From Bacteroidota bacterium (lineage in GTDB: Bacteria; Bacteroidota; Bacteroidia; NS11-12g; UBA955), in NCBI GenBank assembly GCA_963169345.1, contig CAUJCT010000056.1, positions 62,001 to 126,000 on the forward strand: DNA of 64,000 bases. Direction: 5' to 3'. Position 1 is the stretch's first letter, and every line of letters begins with the position of its first letter. Positions 15,452-25,820 of this stretch are shown here, one piece after another. The position numbers and the translations under genes are program-made. Below the pieces are notes generated by a model that saw only the letters and a program-made list of their open reading frames with translations, was not told the origin of the DNA and ran no database searches.

Positions 15452-16156
15452 ATGGACCAAGGAAACGAATTTAAAAAATACGCCAGCAAACATCTGGGAT
15501 TAAACAGCCTCACAGTTGACAGATATATCAACAGCGCAACCCCTAATGTTATTACCAATCTTACACCTAATATCATCGAGGAACGTCCTCTGAACATTGC
15601 TGCCATGGATATTTTCTCCAGGCTTATGATGGACAGAATCATATTCCTTGGTGTACCTATCAACGACGAAGTAGCCAATATTGTTATGGGTCAGTTGCTC
15701 TTTTTAGAAAGCACCAACCCTAACCGCGATATTCAAATTTATATCAATAGTCCTGGTGGCTCTGTTTATGCCGGACTGGGTATCTACGACACCATGCAGT
15801 TTATTACCAGCGATGTGAGTACTATCTGTACTGGTATGGCTGCCAGCATGGGCGCAGTTTTAATGTGTGCCGGTGCAGCAGGTAAAAGAACAGCTCTTAA
15901 ACACAGCCGTGTAATGATTCACCAGCCTCTTGGTGGTGTGCAAGGTCAGGCAACTGAAATTGAAATTACCTACAAGGAAATCTCTAAACTTAAAAAAGAA
16001 TTATACGATATCATCTCTTTCCACAGTGGTCAACCCTACGAGAAAGTTGAAAAAGACAGCGACCGTGATTACTGGATGACTGCCGAAGAAGCTAAAGCAT
16101 ACGGCATGGTGGATGAGGTGCTTTTCAGAAGCAAAGACAAGTCTAATGGCAAGTAA
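15452..16156 (+). CDS. clpP: ATP-dependent Clp protease proteolytic subunit
   Basis: Serine peptidase that forms the tetradecameric chamber fed by ClpX. 234 residues. The catalytic triad is visible: S132 in GMAASMGAVLM, H157 in RVMIHQPLGG and D206 in DRDYWMTAEEA. The INSPGGSVYAGLGIYDTM segment forms the oxyanion/substrate strand. An N-terminal extension of about 35 residues before the core is probably partly removed as a propeptide. The 3' end overlaps the clpX start by 11 nt, so the two subunits are made from one message. Confidence 0.97.
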   Translation: MDQGNEFKKYASKHLGLNSLTVDRYINSATPNVITNLTPNIIEERPLNIAAMDIFSRLMMDRIIFLGVPINDEVANIVMGQLLFLESTNPNRDIQIYINSPGGSVYAGLGIYDTMQFITSDVSTICTGMAASMGAVLMCAGAAGKRTALKHSRVMIHQPLGGVQGQATEIEITYKEISKLKKELYDIISFHSGQPYEKVEKDSDRDYWMTAEEAKAYGMVDEVLFRSKDKSNGK

Positions 16157-17378
16157 AAAATCCAATTCCTTCTGCTCGTTTTGCGGCAAACCAAAGGAAG
16201 AAGCAACTATGCTCATTTCGGGTATAGAAGCCAACATCTGTGATGCTTGTGTTGAACAGGCATCTAAAATTGTTGAAGTTGAACTTGGAAATACAGTTAA
16301 ACCCAAAAAAGGTCATAACGATTTACAAATCAATCTTCTTAAACCGGCAGAAATCAAGAAACACCTCGATGAGTATGTCATCGGTCAGGATCAGGCTAAA
16401 AAGGTGCTGTCAGTGGCTATATACAACCACTACAAACGCATCATGAATGCACCGGAAAAGGAAGATACCGAAATCGAAAAATCCAATGTATTGCTTGTAG
16501 GTGAAACAGGTACCGGTAAAACGCTCCTTGTAAGAACTCTGGCTAAAATATTAAAAGTACCATTTTGTATCGCAGATGCCACAGTGCTCACTGAAGCTGG
16601 TTATGTAGGTGAAGACGTTGAAAGCGTTATCTCCAGATTGTATCAGGCCAGCGACTATGACGTTGAGGCTACTCAAAGAGGGATTGTTTACATTGATGAG
16701 ATTGATAAAATTGCCCGTAAAGGCGATAACCCTTCCATCAGCAGAGATGTGAGTGGTGAAGGTGTGCAACAGGGCTTGCTCAAATTACTCGAAGGCACAA
16801 TTGCCAACATCGCTCCTGAAGGTGGAAGAAAACACCCTGACCAGAAATTTGTTAAAATAGATACACGTAATATCTTATTTATCTGTGGAGGTGCGTTTAA
16901 TGGCATTGAAAAAGTAATAGCCAAACGTCTCAACTCCGCTGCCGTTGGTTTTCAGTCTTCTTTGCGCGACAGAATCAATGAAAATGATCTGATTGAACAA
17001 ATTGCTCCTGGTGACCTTAAATCGTTCGGATTAATTCCTGAAATCATTGGCCGTATGCCTATGATAACTTATCTGCAACCTCTCGACAGAGATGCTTTGA
17101 AAAATATTCTAATCAAACCTAAGAACGCATTGCTTAAACAGTACATTCGTCTTATGGAACTTGAAGGTATTAAACTGGTGTTTGATAAAAAAGCAGTTGA
17201 TTTGATCGTCAGCAAAGCTGTTGAATTCAAGCTCGGAGCAAGAGGTCTCAGAACAATTTGCGAAAAACTGATGTTGGATGTGATGTACGATGCCCCTTCC
17301 AAAAATGAAAAGGAAATCACCATCACTTCTGATATGGTCGTTAACAAATTAGCTGACCTCGACCACAAAGCTGCTTGA
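16146..17378 (+). CDS. clpX: ATP-dependent Clp protease ATP-binding subunit ClpX
   Basis: AAA+ unfoldase partner of ClpP; 410 residues from the ATG at 16146, which removes an out-of-family leader. The N-terminal zinc-binding domain has CSFCGK...ANICDAC (two CxxC pairs). Walker A is GETGTGKT, Walker B IVYIDEIDK, the pore loop GYVGEDVES follows, and sensor 2 is in FKLGARGLRTICEKLM. The IGF-like ClpP-binding loop lies in the region around GFQSSLRDRINEND, although the tripeptide itself is not conserved in an obvious form. The start overlaps clpP; the stop overlaps the next gene's start (TGATG). Confidence 0.97.
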   Translation: MASKKSNSFCSFCGKPKEEATMLISGIEANICDACVEQASKIVEVELGNTVKPKKGHNDLQINLLKPAEIKKHLDEYVIGQDQAKKVLSVAIYNHYKRIMNAPEKEDTEIEKSNVLLVGETGTGKTLLVRTLAKILKVPFCIADATVLTEAGYVGEDVESVISRLYQASDYDVEATQRGIVYIDEIDKIARKGDNPSISRDVSGEGVQQGLLKLLEGTIANIAPEGGRKHPDQKFVKIDTRNILFICGGAFNGIEKVIAKRLNSAAVGFQSSLRDRINENDLIEQIAPGDLKSFGLIPEIIGRMPMITYLQPLDRDALKNILIKPKNALLKQYIRLMELEGIKLVFDKKAVDLIVSKAVEFKLGARGLRTICEKLMLDVMYDAPSKNEKEITITSDMVVNKLADLDHKAA

Positions 17379-18007
17379 TGATGTCAAATGTAGCTCAAGT
17401 TTATACAGATTTTGAACCGGGTCTTGTCAAGACAATTGAAGATACTGCTGTTGTAAGACATTTTAAGGCTGGTGAAGTCATAATTAGAACCGGTCAGTAT
17501 ATCCAAAATACCATGCTTATCCTTAGTGGTAAAATAAAGGTTTACCGCGAAGACAGTGAAGGCAACGAATTCTTTATGTATTACCTCATGCCGGGTCAGG
17601 CGTGTGCCATCTCGATGATTTGTGCAACCAAAATGGAAACTTCCAAAATAATGGCCAGAGTCATGGAGGATGCCGAAGTCCTGATGGTGCCACTTAACAT
17701 GATGGAGAAATGGATGGGTGAATTTAAAAGCTGGTACGAATTTGTTGTTACTACATACAGAAACCGCTTTGAAGAATTGCTCACTGTACTGGATCAGGTC
17801 GCTTTCAGAAGCATGGACGAACGCCTGGAGTTTTACCTGAAAAGACATGCAGACAGCATCAATTCTAAAATTATTCCTTTATCACACCAGGAAATCGCCA
17901 ATGAACTCAATTCAAGCAGAGAGGTCATTTCACGTTTGCTTAAAAAAATGGAGCAAAGAGGTCTGGTGCGACTAAACAGAAATAATATAGAATTGTTGAA
18001 GGACTAA
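17378..18007 (+). CDS. Crp/Fnr family transcriptional regulator
   Basis: 209 residues. An N-terminal cyclic-nucleotide-binding-like beta roll (about 25-120; FKAGEVIIRTGQYIQNTMLILSGKIKVYRED) and a C-terminal winged helix (about 150-205), with the recognition helix in LSHQEIANELNSSREVISRLLKKMEQRGLV. A cysteine cluster for an Fnr-type Fe-S centre is not obvious (isolated Cys in QACAISMICA). Its ATG is fused to the clpX stop (TGATG), so it is probably read from the clpP-clpX message. It could link proteolysis to stress, but the ligand is unknown. Confidence 0.85.
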   Translation: MMSNVAQVYTDFEPGLVKTIEDTAVVRHFKAGEVIIRTGQYIQNTMLILSGKIKVYREDSEGNEFFMYYLMPGQACAISMICATKMETSKIMARVMEDAEVLMVPLNMMEKWMGEFKSWYEFVVTTYRNRFEELLTVLDQVAFRSMDERLEFYLKRHADSINSKIIPLSHQEIANELNSSREVISRLLKKMEQRGLVRLNRNNIELLKD

Positions 18008-18098
18008 TCAAATTTTCACATTTTAGTTTTAAAACAACCTTTTTAGCAATAAATTTGTCTAATTGTAATTGGTAATTTGCCAATTTCAAAAATTTGCT

Positions 18099-21000
18099 AT
18101 GAAATTCTTACTTAAATCATTTTTGCTCGTTTGGGCATTCCAAATTCATTTCAATTCTCTGAGTGCACAATGTTTCATCTCTACAAATGGTGTTGCTTGT
18201 GCAGGCCAACCTATAATCTTTAATTGCAATTCCCCCGGTTCAACCAACATCAATTGGGATTTTAATGGAGAAGGTACCAATAATGTAAATATTTCCCCTT
18301 TTTTCACTTTTAATAACCCAGGTGTTAAGCTAATTAAAGTCTCTTTAAAGCTGCCGAATGGCTCAACTTGTAATGCTCAGCTCACTCTTACTATAATGCC
18401 AAGTCCGGAAATTAAGAGCAGCATGATAAGTTTGAAAAAACAATGTTTCTTTGATAATAAATTCTGCTTTGTTGACAGCAGTACTATAGCGGGTGATAGC
18501 ATTTGCTTTAGAGAATATTTGATGGATGATGGCGTCAAATATGAATTTACCGGCAATAAGAAAGTTCAATTTTGTCATAGTTTTCAGGATCCTGCAGGTG
18601 GTAATTACGGTTATACTGTAAGAGTTTATTCTTGCAATGGTTGCTATACATCCAAACGATTCGATTATGTTGCCTCAACTCAGGCAAGTCTTGGTCTGTT
18701 CATTTCATCTCCTGTTCCTAAAGCATGTGACAGTGTTGAACTGGTGATAACGAATAATTCAACTACCCCACTGGATAGCCTGCAATCCTTTGAATGGGAC
18801 TGGGGTGATGGAACCAAAACAAGTGGGACAAAACTCACGCCTGCACTTTGGAAAGTACAAATAAAACACGTCTATCATACACAAGGTCCTAATAATGGGT
18901 TTTTCGATGTTAAATTAAGCGCTGTAGCTAAAAATGGCTGTAAAGACGTCTATACTTTTTCAAATGCAGCCTTTAATTCTTTAACTCCAAAATCTATTCT
19001 TGCAAGCGCCGACTCGGTTTGTTATTCGAATGCTCAACTTAATTTTAGCCTTAAAAACGGACCAATTCCCGGCTCCAGTAACCCTTTATATATATTCGAA
19101 ACACCACCTACACCTAATAATATTAAACGTGATTGGTCAGGTTCTCATAGATTTTCAAAACCAGGCCCTCATCTGATTAAGTTTTCATATACTTCAACAA
19201 TACCGGGCTGTGGCAAAACTATAACAGATACAATTTTAGTAGTTGGTCCGCAGTCATTAATTGAACTTGGTGGAAGCAACTCTATTAACACTGCTGAACG
19301 TTTTCAATGCACTATTAAAGACAGTGTCCATTTCACCAATTTCTCGAGATATTACCACAACGACGGCAATATGAGAGATGATGACAGTGTTATCCTGAAA
19401 CCGGGTGGATTCAACTCTCCCCTGACCCATGCATTCAATTTCTCAGCTCAGTCAAGCTTAAATCCTGTTAAACTAAAACGAGACTTAAAGCATATTGATA
19501 TAATATGGAACACAGATGATATATACTGTGAGCCTTGTACCAGCGACATTAAAAACAATATCAATATCAATAAGAACTGTCGCTATAGCAAAGATGTTTA
19601 CCCTGTTCATAAATACACGGATTGGGAAGATATTTATACGCGATTCTTTGCTGCTAAATCCATTCAAACCAGCACATTTAATAAAGATTCCGGTTATGCG
19701 GCTAAAAAATCGCTTTGGGCAGATGATTCTGTTGCCATTGTAAGAGACACATTACTTTATTATGCCAATAATCCATGGGGAATTTCAGCCAGAGATTCAT
19801 CTATATATAAAAATGTAAAGAAATATCCATTTAAATATGCCTTTGTAACCGGAACATCAAGACAAGATATCAGTCATACAACCCGAATCTATCTTAAAGC
19901 AGGTCAGGCAGCACAAATTAACCCAAATAATGGAGCTCCGCCAAGTAACATCACTGGTCCGGGATACAGAACACTCATACCTGGTGTCAGTGTAAGCACT
20001 TCATCAGTTTCGGATACTATTTTCTTCACTTACACGATTGAATACCGTCAGGACACTGTTCCAAGTTATAAAGCATATAACAATAAAAATGTCTGGAAAA
20101 GAATACCAACTCCAGGCTTTCAGTCCACTGATATTGTCAACATGAGTTTGCACAGAAAGAAATTTTATGAAAGCTCTTATGTCCGTTGTTTTGATATAAC
20201 TTTAAATCAAAAGGACACAATACATCCGCTTGCCTGTGCATCTGAAAATAACGTCAAACTTTCTCTTTCACCACCTTCAGCCAGTAACCTTCGGATAGAA
20301 GGAATTCAATGCTTAGGGGCAAGTCAGTCTGATTATGGTGTTACATTTGTTTTGGATGATACCAAACCGGGCTGTAGCATGACCTGGGCTTCGGTTAAAA
20401 TTGGCAATGACTGGGTACCACTGGTAGATAAAAACCTCTCTTCAGGAAGCATGTCCATGGGTGGACTACCTCCGGTCAATCCTCCGTATTTAAATGCTCC
20501 AGGTGCTTCAAGTCCGGGTTCAAGATACTCAACCAATATAGATCGTACCGGCTTACCTGATAACACCGGTGTGGTAGATGTTTCTCTCATAGTTGGCAAT
20601 GGCATTCATGCAGGAGGTAATTACCCTGAACAATGCCAGGATACAGTTCATTATCCTAAATTACTTAAGTTTCCAATTCTCGAGCCTTTCTTTACACTGC
20701 AATTGGGAAATATTTACGGAGACTATTACTCTTTCTGCAAAAACAACCCAATTGCTGTGAAACCTTTTGGAAGTTCACCTGGCATTGGAAACAACATCAA
20801 CAACCCACGCGAAATTGGCAATATCACTTATACCTTATTTAGTGATAATGCCGGTAAGTTTAACAATAAAGTTTACACTCAAACCATTAGCGAAACCTAT
20901 AAACGTTTTCAATATGTCAGCCAGGATTCGAGCTTTATGATGGATTCACTGATACTGGAAAAAACAAGCAGTTTCGACGGTGTGACAAACACTAAAACCC

Positions 21001-22754
21001 GCAGTGCTATTGCTGTAGCTCGTATTAACAAGTGGCATGTAATGACTAATTTAGGTAATGCATTTGGTGATTTTAAATCGCAATTATCTGCTAATGGCAT
21101 CAATATATTTGAAATAGACCCTTCAGATTATGTGCATCTTATCTGGAATGGAAAAGGCAATATTGGCAAAGCATATACTGGTTCACGAGGCATCGTAGAC
21201 ACGAGTGGTTTCGGACATAAACTGAGTTTCGAATTTATTTCGGATGAAAGAGTTAAGCTTCATTGGAGAGATACCAGTATTTTACCATTAGATAGTTTTA
21301 TTGCCGTCAACAATGTTGTCCATCGCTCTTATCTGTTCATACCAAAATTTGCCGGATCTTATGTGGTAACATTAAAGATTCGTTCTAATGACCCTAAGCA
21401 ATGTGAAGCTGTATCTGCAGAAAAAGCACTTGTAGGATTTTATATGAATATGGGTTATCAGGATACCATAATTTGTCCGGGACAATCTGTTTTGACTCAT
21501 CCAATGCTCAGATATTACAATCCATATCCTGAAATTATTACTACCAATTGTCCAAGCTCAGGTTCAGGTTTGTTAGATTGCGTAGATTACTGGCGAGACA
21601 GAATTGCTGAAGCCGGAAATGTCAACAGAGAGGGCTATACACGTACAGACTTAAGTAAAGACGATGATGGCACCCACATTCAATCCATCTTCGGAGGATT
21701 TCCATACAGTATGTCAGGTTTAGACAACAAACCCGGCAATATTCTGGAATTAAGTTCTCCGTTTGGACTTTACTATAATCAAGACACTGGTAAAGTATAC
21801 ACTATACGTACAGCAGCCAGTGATAGCAATGGTTGTCGAGATACATTTACCCAAAATCTCTACGTTATAGCACATAGAAGTAAAACGAGCATACTTCCAA
21901 TAGATATGTCTTGTGGCAAACTTATCAATTTAAATGATAGTATATATTTCCAGAACCCGCAAAGCTCTATCAGCGGAATTTCTGATCAAGTAACTAAAAT
22001 GACAATTAACTGGGGAGATAACAGTGTCAACAAAGTGAGTACTTTCTTTAACCCTCTGCCGGCAAAAATATCGCATCAATATGCCCGTAGCGGACAATAT
22101 GATATTACTGTAACGCATGAAACCAACCTTGGCTGTTCATCTGTCAAATCTTATGAATATTCAATTGCTGGCCCTCAACCAATGTTTGACACTTTATTTA
22201 AAAGTGAATATTGCATCAGAGATACAGTGGTATTCAAAAATACCAGTACAGGATGTAACCCATCCGACTCCTGTTTATGGACCTGGGATCTTGGTGATTT
22301 AACATATATCAATCAGTCTTTGCCAATCAATTCACCAAGTGATTGGATTAAACACAAATATCAAGGTCCTGGATCTTATCCAATTTATCTCCATTTAAAC
22401 TATAAAATAAAAACCGGGAATACATTTGAAAACTGTGTCAATGTATATCCCAATTTCTATGAACAGGATAAAAATAAAATAGTTAAAGTCATTAAGTGTG
22501 ACCCCAATTCCATCGATAATCATAGCGATTCTGCCTACTTCCTGATGCATCCTAATCCTGCCAGTCAAACAGTCCAATTTACAACGCTGGAGCCTTTGAC
22601 TCTTCAAATAATCAACAGTTTGGGACAGGTAGTGGCAACGCTTACAGTTGATGGCACAGTGGCATTTGATTTATCCGGATTAAATTCAGGACTGTACATA
22701 GTCAAAACCCTTGACCAAAGATATGTAGGTCGATTAATTGTGAACCACGAATAG
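18099..22754 (+). CDS. Large secreted PKD-domain protein with T9SS C-terminal sorting domain
   Basis: 1551 residues from the ATG at 18099. A signal peptide (MKFLLKSFLLVWAFQ... to LSAQ) is followed by several Ig/PKD-like modules: FEWDWGDGTKTSG at about 225-300, MTINWGDNSVNK near 1310, CLWTWDLGDLTY near 1405. It ends in a type A Por sorting domain (MHPNPASQTVQF, LQIINSLGQVVATL, FDLSGLNSGLYIVKTL). It is thus exported by Sec, crosses the outer membrane by type IX secretion and is probably attached to surface lipopolysaccharide. The middle 500-1200 resembles no domain I know. Role unknown; adhesin-like or gliding-related is a guess. A -7 box TAAATTTG (18050-18057) lies 41 nt upstream. Confidence 0.85.
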   Translation: MKFLLKSFLLVWAFQIHFNSLSAQCFISTNGVACAGQPIIFNCNSPGSTNINWDFNGEGTNNVNISPFFTFNNPGVKLIKVSLKLPNGSTCNAQLTLTIMPSPEIKSSMISLKKQCFFDNKFCFVDSSTIAGDSICFREYLMDDGVKYEFTGNKKVQFCHSFQDPAGGNYGYTVRVYSCNGCYTSKRFDYVASTQASLGLFISSPVPKACDSVELVITNNSTTPLDSLQSFEWDWGDGTKTSGTKLTPALWKVQIKHVYHTQGPNNGFFDVKLSAVAKNGCKDVYTFSNAAFNSLTPKSILASADSVCYSNAQLNFSLKNGPIPGSSNPLYIFETPPTPNNIKRDWSGSHRFSKPGPHLIKFSYTSTIPGCGKTITDTILVVGPQSLIELGGSNSINTAERFQCTIKDSVHFTNFSRYYHNDGNMRDDDSVILKPGGFNSPLTHAFNFSAQSSLNPVKLKRDLKHIDIIWNTDDIYCEPCTSDIKNNININKNCRYSKDVYPVHKYTDWEDIYTRFFAAKSIQTSTFNKDSGYAAKKSLWADDSVAIVRDTLLYYANNPWGISARDSSIYKNVKKYPFKYAFVTGTSRQDISHTTRIYLKAGQAAQINPNNGAPPSNITGPGYRTLIPGVSVSTSSVSDTIFFTYTIEYRQDTVPSYKAYNNKNVWKRIPTPGFQSTDIVNMSLHRKKFYESSYVRCFDITLNQKDTIHPLACASENNVKLSLSPPSASNLRIEGIQCLGASQSDYGVTFVLDDTKPGCSMTWASVKIGNDWVPLVDKNLSSGSMSMGGLPPVNPPYLNAPGASSPGSRYSTNIDRTGLPDNTGVVDVSLIVGNGIHAGGNYPEQCQDTVHYPKLLKFPILEPFFTLQLGNIYGDYYSFCKNNPIAVKPFGSSPGIGNNINNPREIGNITYTLFSDNAGKFNNKVYTQTISETYKRFQYVSQDSSFMMDSLILEKTSSFDGVTNTKTRSAIAVARINKWHVMTNLGNAFGDFKSQLSANGINIFEIDPSDYVHLIWNGKGNIGKAYTGSRGIVDTSGFGHKLSFEFISDERVKLHWRDTSILPLDSFIAVNNVVHRSYLFIPKFAGSYVVTLKIRSNDPKQCEAVSAEKALVGFYMNMGYQDTIICPGQSVLTHPMLRYYNPYPEIITTNCPSSGSGLLDCVDYWRDRIAEAGNVNREGYTRTDLSKDDDGTHIQSIFGGFPYSMSGLDNKPGNILELSSPFGLYYNQDTGKVYTIRTAASDSNGCRDTFTQNLYVIAHRSKTSILPIDMSCGKLINLNDSIYFQNPQSSISGISDQVTKMTINWGDNSVNKVSTFFNPLPAKISHQYARSGQYDITVTHETNLGCSSVKSYEYSIAGPQPMFDTLFKSEYCIRDTVVFKNTSTGCNPSDSCLWTWDLGDLTYINQSLPINSPSDWIKHKYQGPGSYPIYLHLNYKIKTGNTFENCVNVYPNFYEQDKNKIVKVIKCDPNSIDNHSDSAYFLMHPNPASQTVQFTTLEPLTLQIINSLGQVVATLTVDGTVAFDLSGLNSGLYIVKTLDQRYVGRLIVNHE

Positions 22755-22836
22755 AAATATTCCACTAAAAACTGGTGATTTCTTATTGAAAAATGGGGAA
22801 TACTCCATTTTCTTTTATCCTAATTTAGCCTTCCGA

Positions 22837-24744
22837 TTGAGACAGCCGGAAGATATACTGAAACAATACTTTGGATACGATAATTTTCGTCCCCTTCAGC
22901 GCGAAATTGTACTGAGTATTTTAGAGAAAAAAGATACTTTGGCTCTATTGCCTACCGGTGGGGGTAAATCCGTTTGCTTCCAGGTACCTGCACTGATGCA
23001 GGATGGCGTTTGTGTAGTGGTAACACCCCTTGTTGCCTTAATGAAAGATCAGGTCGAAAATCTTAAAAAAAGGGATATTCAGGCTTTGGCTTTATTTGGA
23101 GGTATGAGCCGTAAAGAAATGGAATTTGAACTTGAAAATTGCATCAATGGCAAATACAAGTTTCTTTATGTTTCACCTGAGCGACTTTTAAGCAAACATT
23201 TTCTTGGTTATGCAGTTAATATTAAAGTCAGCTTTATTGCAGTTGATGAAGCACACTGTATTTCTCAATGGGGTTACGATTTTCGTCCGCCGTATCTCAA
23301 AATAGCAGAATTCAGAGAAAAAGTTGGCAAACCACCTGTAATGGCGCTTACAGCCTCTGCTACTCCTGCGGTCGTTCAGGATATAGCCAAAAAACTTGAA
23401 CTTAAAAATCATCAGCTCTTTAAGAAAAGTTTTACCAGAGACAATTTAAGCTACATTGTTGAACATACCGAAAACAAATGGGAAAGAATGAAAACCCTGT
23501 TCAGCAAGGTAAAAGGTACTGGATTGGTCTATGTAAAAAGCAGACGAAGAACTGTTGAAATTGCTGAATTTCTATGTAAAAACGGTATTAAAGCGGATTA
23601 CTATCACGCCGGTCTGGATGCTCAACTGCGTACCAATAAGCAGGACGACTGGAAAATGGGTCGTACCCCGGTGATTGTTTGCACCAACGCTTTTGGAATG
23701 GGTATCGACAAACCGGATGTCAGATTGGTGGTTCACGAACAGAAACCGGATACTCCTGAAGCTTATTACCAGGAAGCCGGAAGAGCAGGTCGTGATGGCA
23801 ACCGATCCTATTGTGTGCTGCTCTGGCATGAATCCGATTTTCTGGATGATCAAAGACAAATTGATTCTAAATATCCTCTTCCCAAAGAAATAGAGAGAAT
23901 CTATGAGTTAATCTGCAATTATTTACGAGTGGCTGTTGGCTCAGGTGAAGGTCAGTCCTTCAATTTTGACATCACCGAATTTTGCAATTACTATAAACTC
24001 AATCCAGGCCTGGTTTTTAATTGTATCCGGATACTTGAATCCGAAGCTTATCTGCAAAGTTCAGATGCCTTGTATCTTCCATCCAGATTAAAATTTGTGG
24101 TTAATTATGAAGCTTTGTACGAATGGCAACTCAAACACGAAAGCGTTAATGAATTATCAAAATTGATCCTCAGGTCTTATGGTGGTGTTTTCGATTTCTA
24201 TACCAATATTTACGAAAATGAATTGGCCAGACGATTGAAAAAGCCCGAAAAATGGGTCAAAGAGCAACTAAAAAAAATGCATGATGTTGATTTGATTGAT
24301 TACATTCCTCAAAACAATAAACCACAAATTATTTTTCTCGAAAATCGATTTCCGAAAGTACATATCTCTTCAGAAAAAATAGAATTCTTAAGAGCCCGCT
24401 ACAAGGAGATGCTTAAAGCTATGAACGATTTTGTCAAAAATAAAAAGGACTGTCGATCTAAAGTTTTAGTCGCCTATTTTGGAGAGACCGACGCCACAGA
24501 TTGCGGAAAATGCGATGTTTGCCTGGAAAAGAAAAAATTACTTGACCCTGCAAATAAAGATAAAGTCAAATTGGAAAAACTAATGTCCATGTTTGATGAT
24601 GGGTTGCTGACTATTGAAAAATTACAAAAAACACTGGAACCATCAGAATTAGATGGATATTTGATATTATTGCGCTGGCTGATTGATGAAGGACGGGTTA
24701 AAGAAACAGAAGGAAAATGGTTATGGGTAGGAAGAAAATCATAA
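22837..24744 (+). CDS. recQ: RecQ family ATP-dependent DNA helicase
   Basis: 3'-5' helicase of recombination and fork repair; 635 residues from TTG at 22837. No ATG precedes the Q motif FGYDNFRPLQREIV; TTG at 22786 is the alternative, but 22837 gives the usual family N-terminus (xxPEDILKQYFGY) and lies 8 nt after a near-consensus -7 TAATTTAG (22821-22828). Motifs: Walker A PTGGGKS, DEAHCISQWGYDFRPPYL (DExH and aromatic-rich loop), TASATP, AFGMGIDKPDVR, QEAGRAGRDG. The RecQ zinc-binding site is CRSKVLVAYFGE..DCGKCDVC, then a winged-helix region. No HRDC domain. It overlaps the next gene by 28 nt. Confidence 0.93.
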   Translation: MRQPEDILKQYFGYDNFRPLQREIVLSILEKKDTLALLPTGGGKSVCFQVPALMQDGVCVVVTPLVALMKDQVENLKKRDIQALALFGGMSRKEMEFELENCINGKYKFLYVSPERLLSKHFLGYAVNIKVSFIAVDEAHCISQWGYDFRPPYLKIAEFREKVGKPPVMALTASATPAVVQDIAKKLELKNHQLFKKSFTRDNLSYIVEHTENKWERMKTLFSKVKGTGLVYVKSRRRTVEIAEFLCKNGIKADYYHAGLDAQLRTNKQDDWKMGRTPVIVCTNAFGMGIDKPDVRLVVHEQKPDTPEAYYQEAGRAGRDGNRSYCVLLWHESDFLDDQRQIDSKYPLPKEIERIYELICNYLRVAVGSGEGQSFNFDITEFCNYYKLNPGLVFNCIRILESEAYLQSSDALYLPSRLKFVVNYEALYEWQLKHESVNELSKLILRSYGGVFDFYTNIYENELARRLKKPEKWVKEQLKKMHDVDLIDYIPQNNKPQIIFLENRFPKVHISSEKIEFLRARYKEMLKAMNDFVKNKKDCRSKVLVAYFGETDATDCGKCDVCLEKKKLLDPANKDKVKLEKLMSMFDDGLLTIEKLQKTLEPSELDGYLILLRWLIDEGRVKETEGKWLWVGRKS

Positions 24745-25820
24745 TAGGTATTAGCGGACACATCTTCTCCGACCAAAGAATGAAACGCATAGCTTCTGCT
24801 CTGGTCGAAATGGGTTATGATGTCGAAATTCTGTATAGACATTATTTTAAATATAAATCCATTGAAACACGCCATTCTGAACAAGCTGCTTATTCAACTC
24901 ATGCGTATAAAATTCCATTTAAAAGTGGAATTGGTATGTATCTTTTACTCAACCATCGATATTTCTGGTCTCAGCTATTAAAACCTGCTGATGTGTATTA
25001 TGCTGTAGATTCTGATACTTTACCGGCGTTTACTCTGCTTTCCATCATAAAACGCAAACCTCTGATTTACGATGCGCATGAATATTTTACAGAGGTCCCC
25101 GAATTGAAAAGCCGATGGAAAAAGTCCATCTGGGATTGGATAACAAAATGGGGTGTTAATCATTCTCAGGTCCGATATACAGTTGCCGAAGGTCTGGCTA
25201 AAGAACTCAGCAATCGCTACGGCAAACCTTTTGGTGTGGTGCGCAATGTGCCTGTTCTCGCTCAAAATACAACCATCATCAAACAATTCGAACGCCCCTG
25301 TATTATTTATCAGGGCGCACTTAATGAAGGCAGGCAACTTGAATTGCTCATTGATGCCATGAGACAATTGGCTGAATGTGATTGCTATTTAATTGGAGAA
25401 GGCGATTTGAGTGTTTCCCTCAGAGCAAGAGCAAAAGACTTGAAAAATGTCTATTTCAAAGGCCTCATGAGTCCTGAAGAATTGAGAATTATTACGCCTT
25501 CGTGTTTTGCAGGCTTTAATCTGCTGGAAGCAAAGAATAGCTTGAGTTATTACTATTCCCTGAGCAATAAATATTTTGATTATATGCATGCAGGAGTACC
25601 TTCTATTTCATCTCATTTACCCGAATATGAACTGCTCAATACTGCCACTTCAGCAGGTGTATGTATCGATGACACAGTGGATGCAATGGTTTCCACTATC
25701 CGGCTTTGGCTGAACAACAGACAAATCTATGAGAAGTTGAGAGAAAATGCTATACTTGCGAGTAAGAGCTATAACTGGGGAAATGAAAAAGAAAACCTCA
25801 AGACACTTATACAGATTTGA
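24717..25820 (+). CDS. Glycosyltransferase, GT4/GT-B fold
   Basis: 367 residues. N-terminal acceptor domain begins KIIIGISGHIFSDQRMKRIASALVEMGYDVEIL, with the diagnostic YDAHEYFTEVPEL stretch about residue 118. The C-terminal nucleotide-sugar domain shows IIYQGALNEGRQLELLIDAMRQL and YFDYMHAGVPSISSHLPEYELL (donor-site region; the canonical EX7E is only loosely kept). It likely transfers a sugar in surface glycan or protein O-glycan synthesis. ATG at 24717 lies inside the 3' end of recQ; ATG 24723 is equally possible. The stop overlaps the next gene's TTG. Confidence 0.85.
   Translation: MVMGRKKIIIGISGHIFSDQRMKRIASALVEMGYDVEILYRHYFKYKSIETRHSEQAAYSTHAYKIPFKSGIGMYLLLNHRYFWSQLLKPADVYYAVDSDTLPAFTLLSIIKRKPLIYDAHEYFTEVPELKSRWKKSIWDWITKWGVNHSQVRYTVAEGLAKELSNRYGKPFGVVRNVPVLAQNTTIIKQFERPCIIYQGALNEGRQLELLIDAMRQLAECDCYLIGEGDLSVSLRARAKDLKNVYFKGLMSPEELRIITPSCFAGFNLLEAKNSLSYYYSLSNKYFDYMHAGVPSISSHLPEYELLNTATSAGVCIDDTVDAMVSTIRLWLNNRQIYEKLRENAILASKSYNWGNEKENLKTLIQI

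Noticed and set aside
22786-22836. Longer RecQ N-terminus from TTG at 22786
   Set aside because: It contains the near-consensus -7 box TAATTTAG and adds residues not seen in the family; kept only as an alternative.
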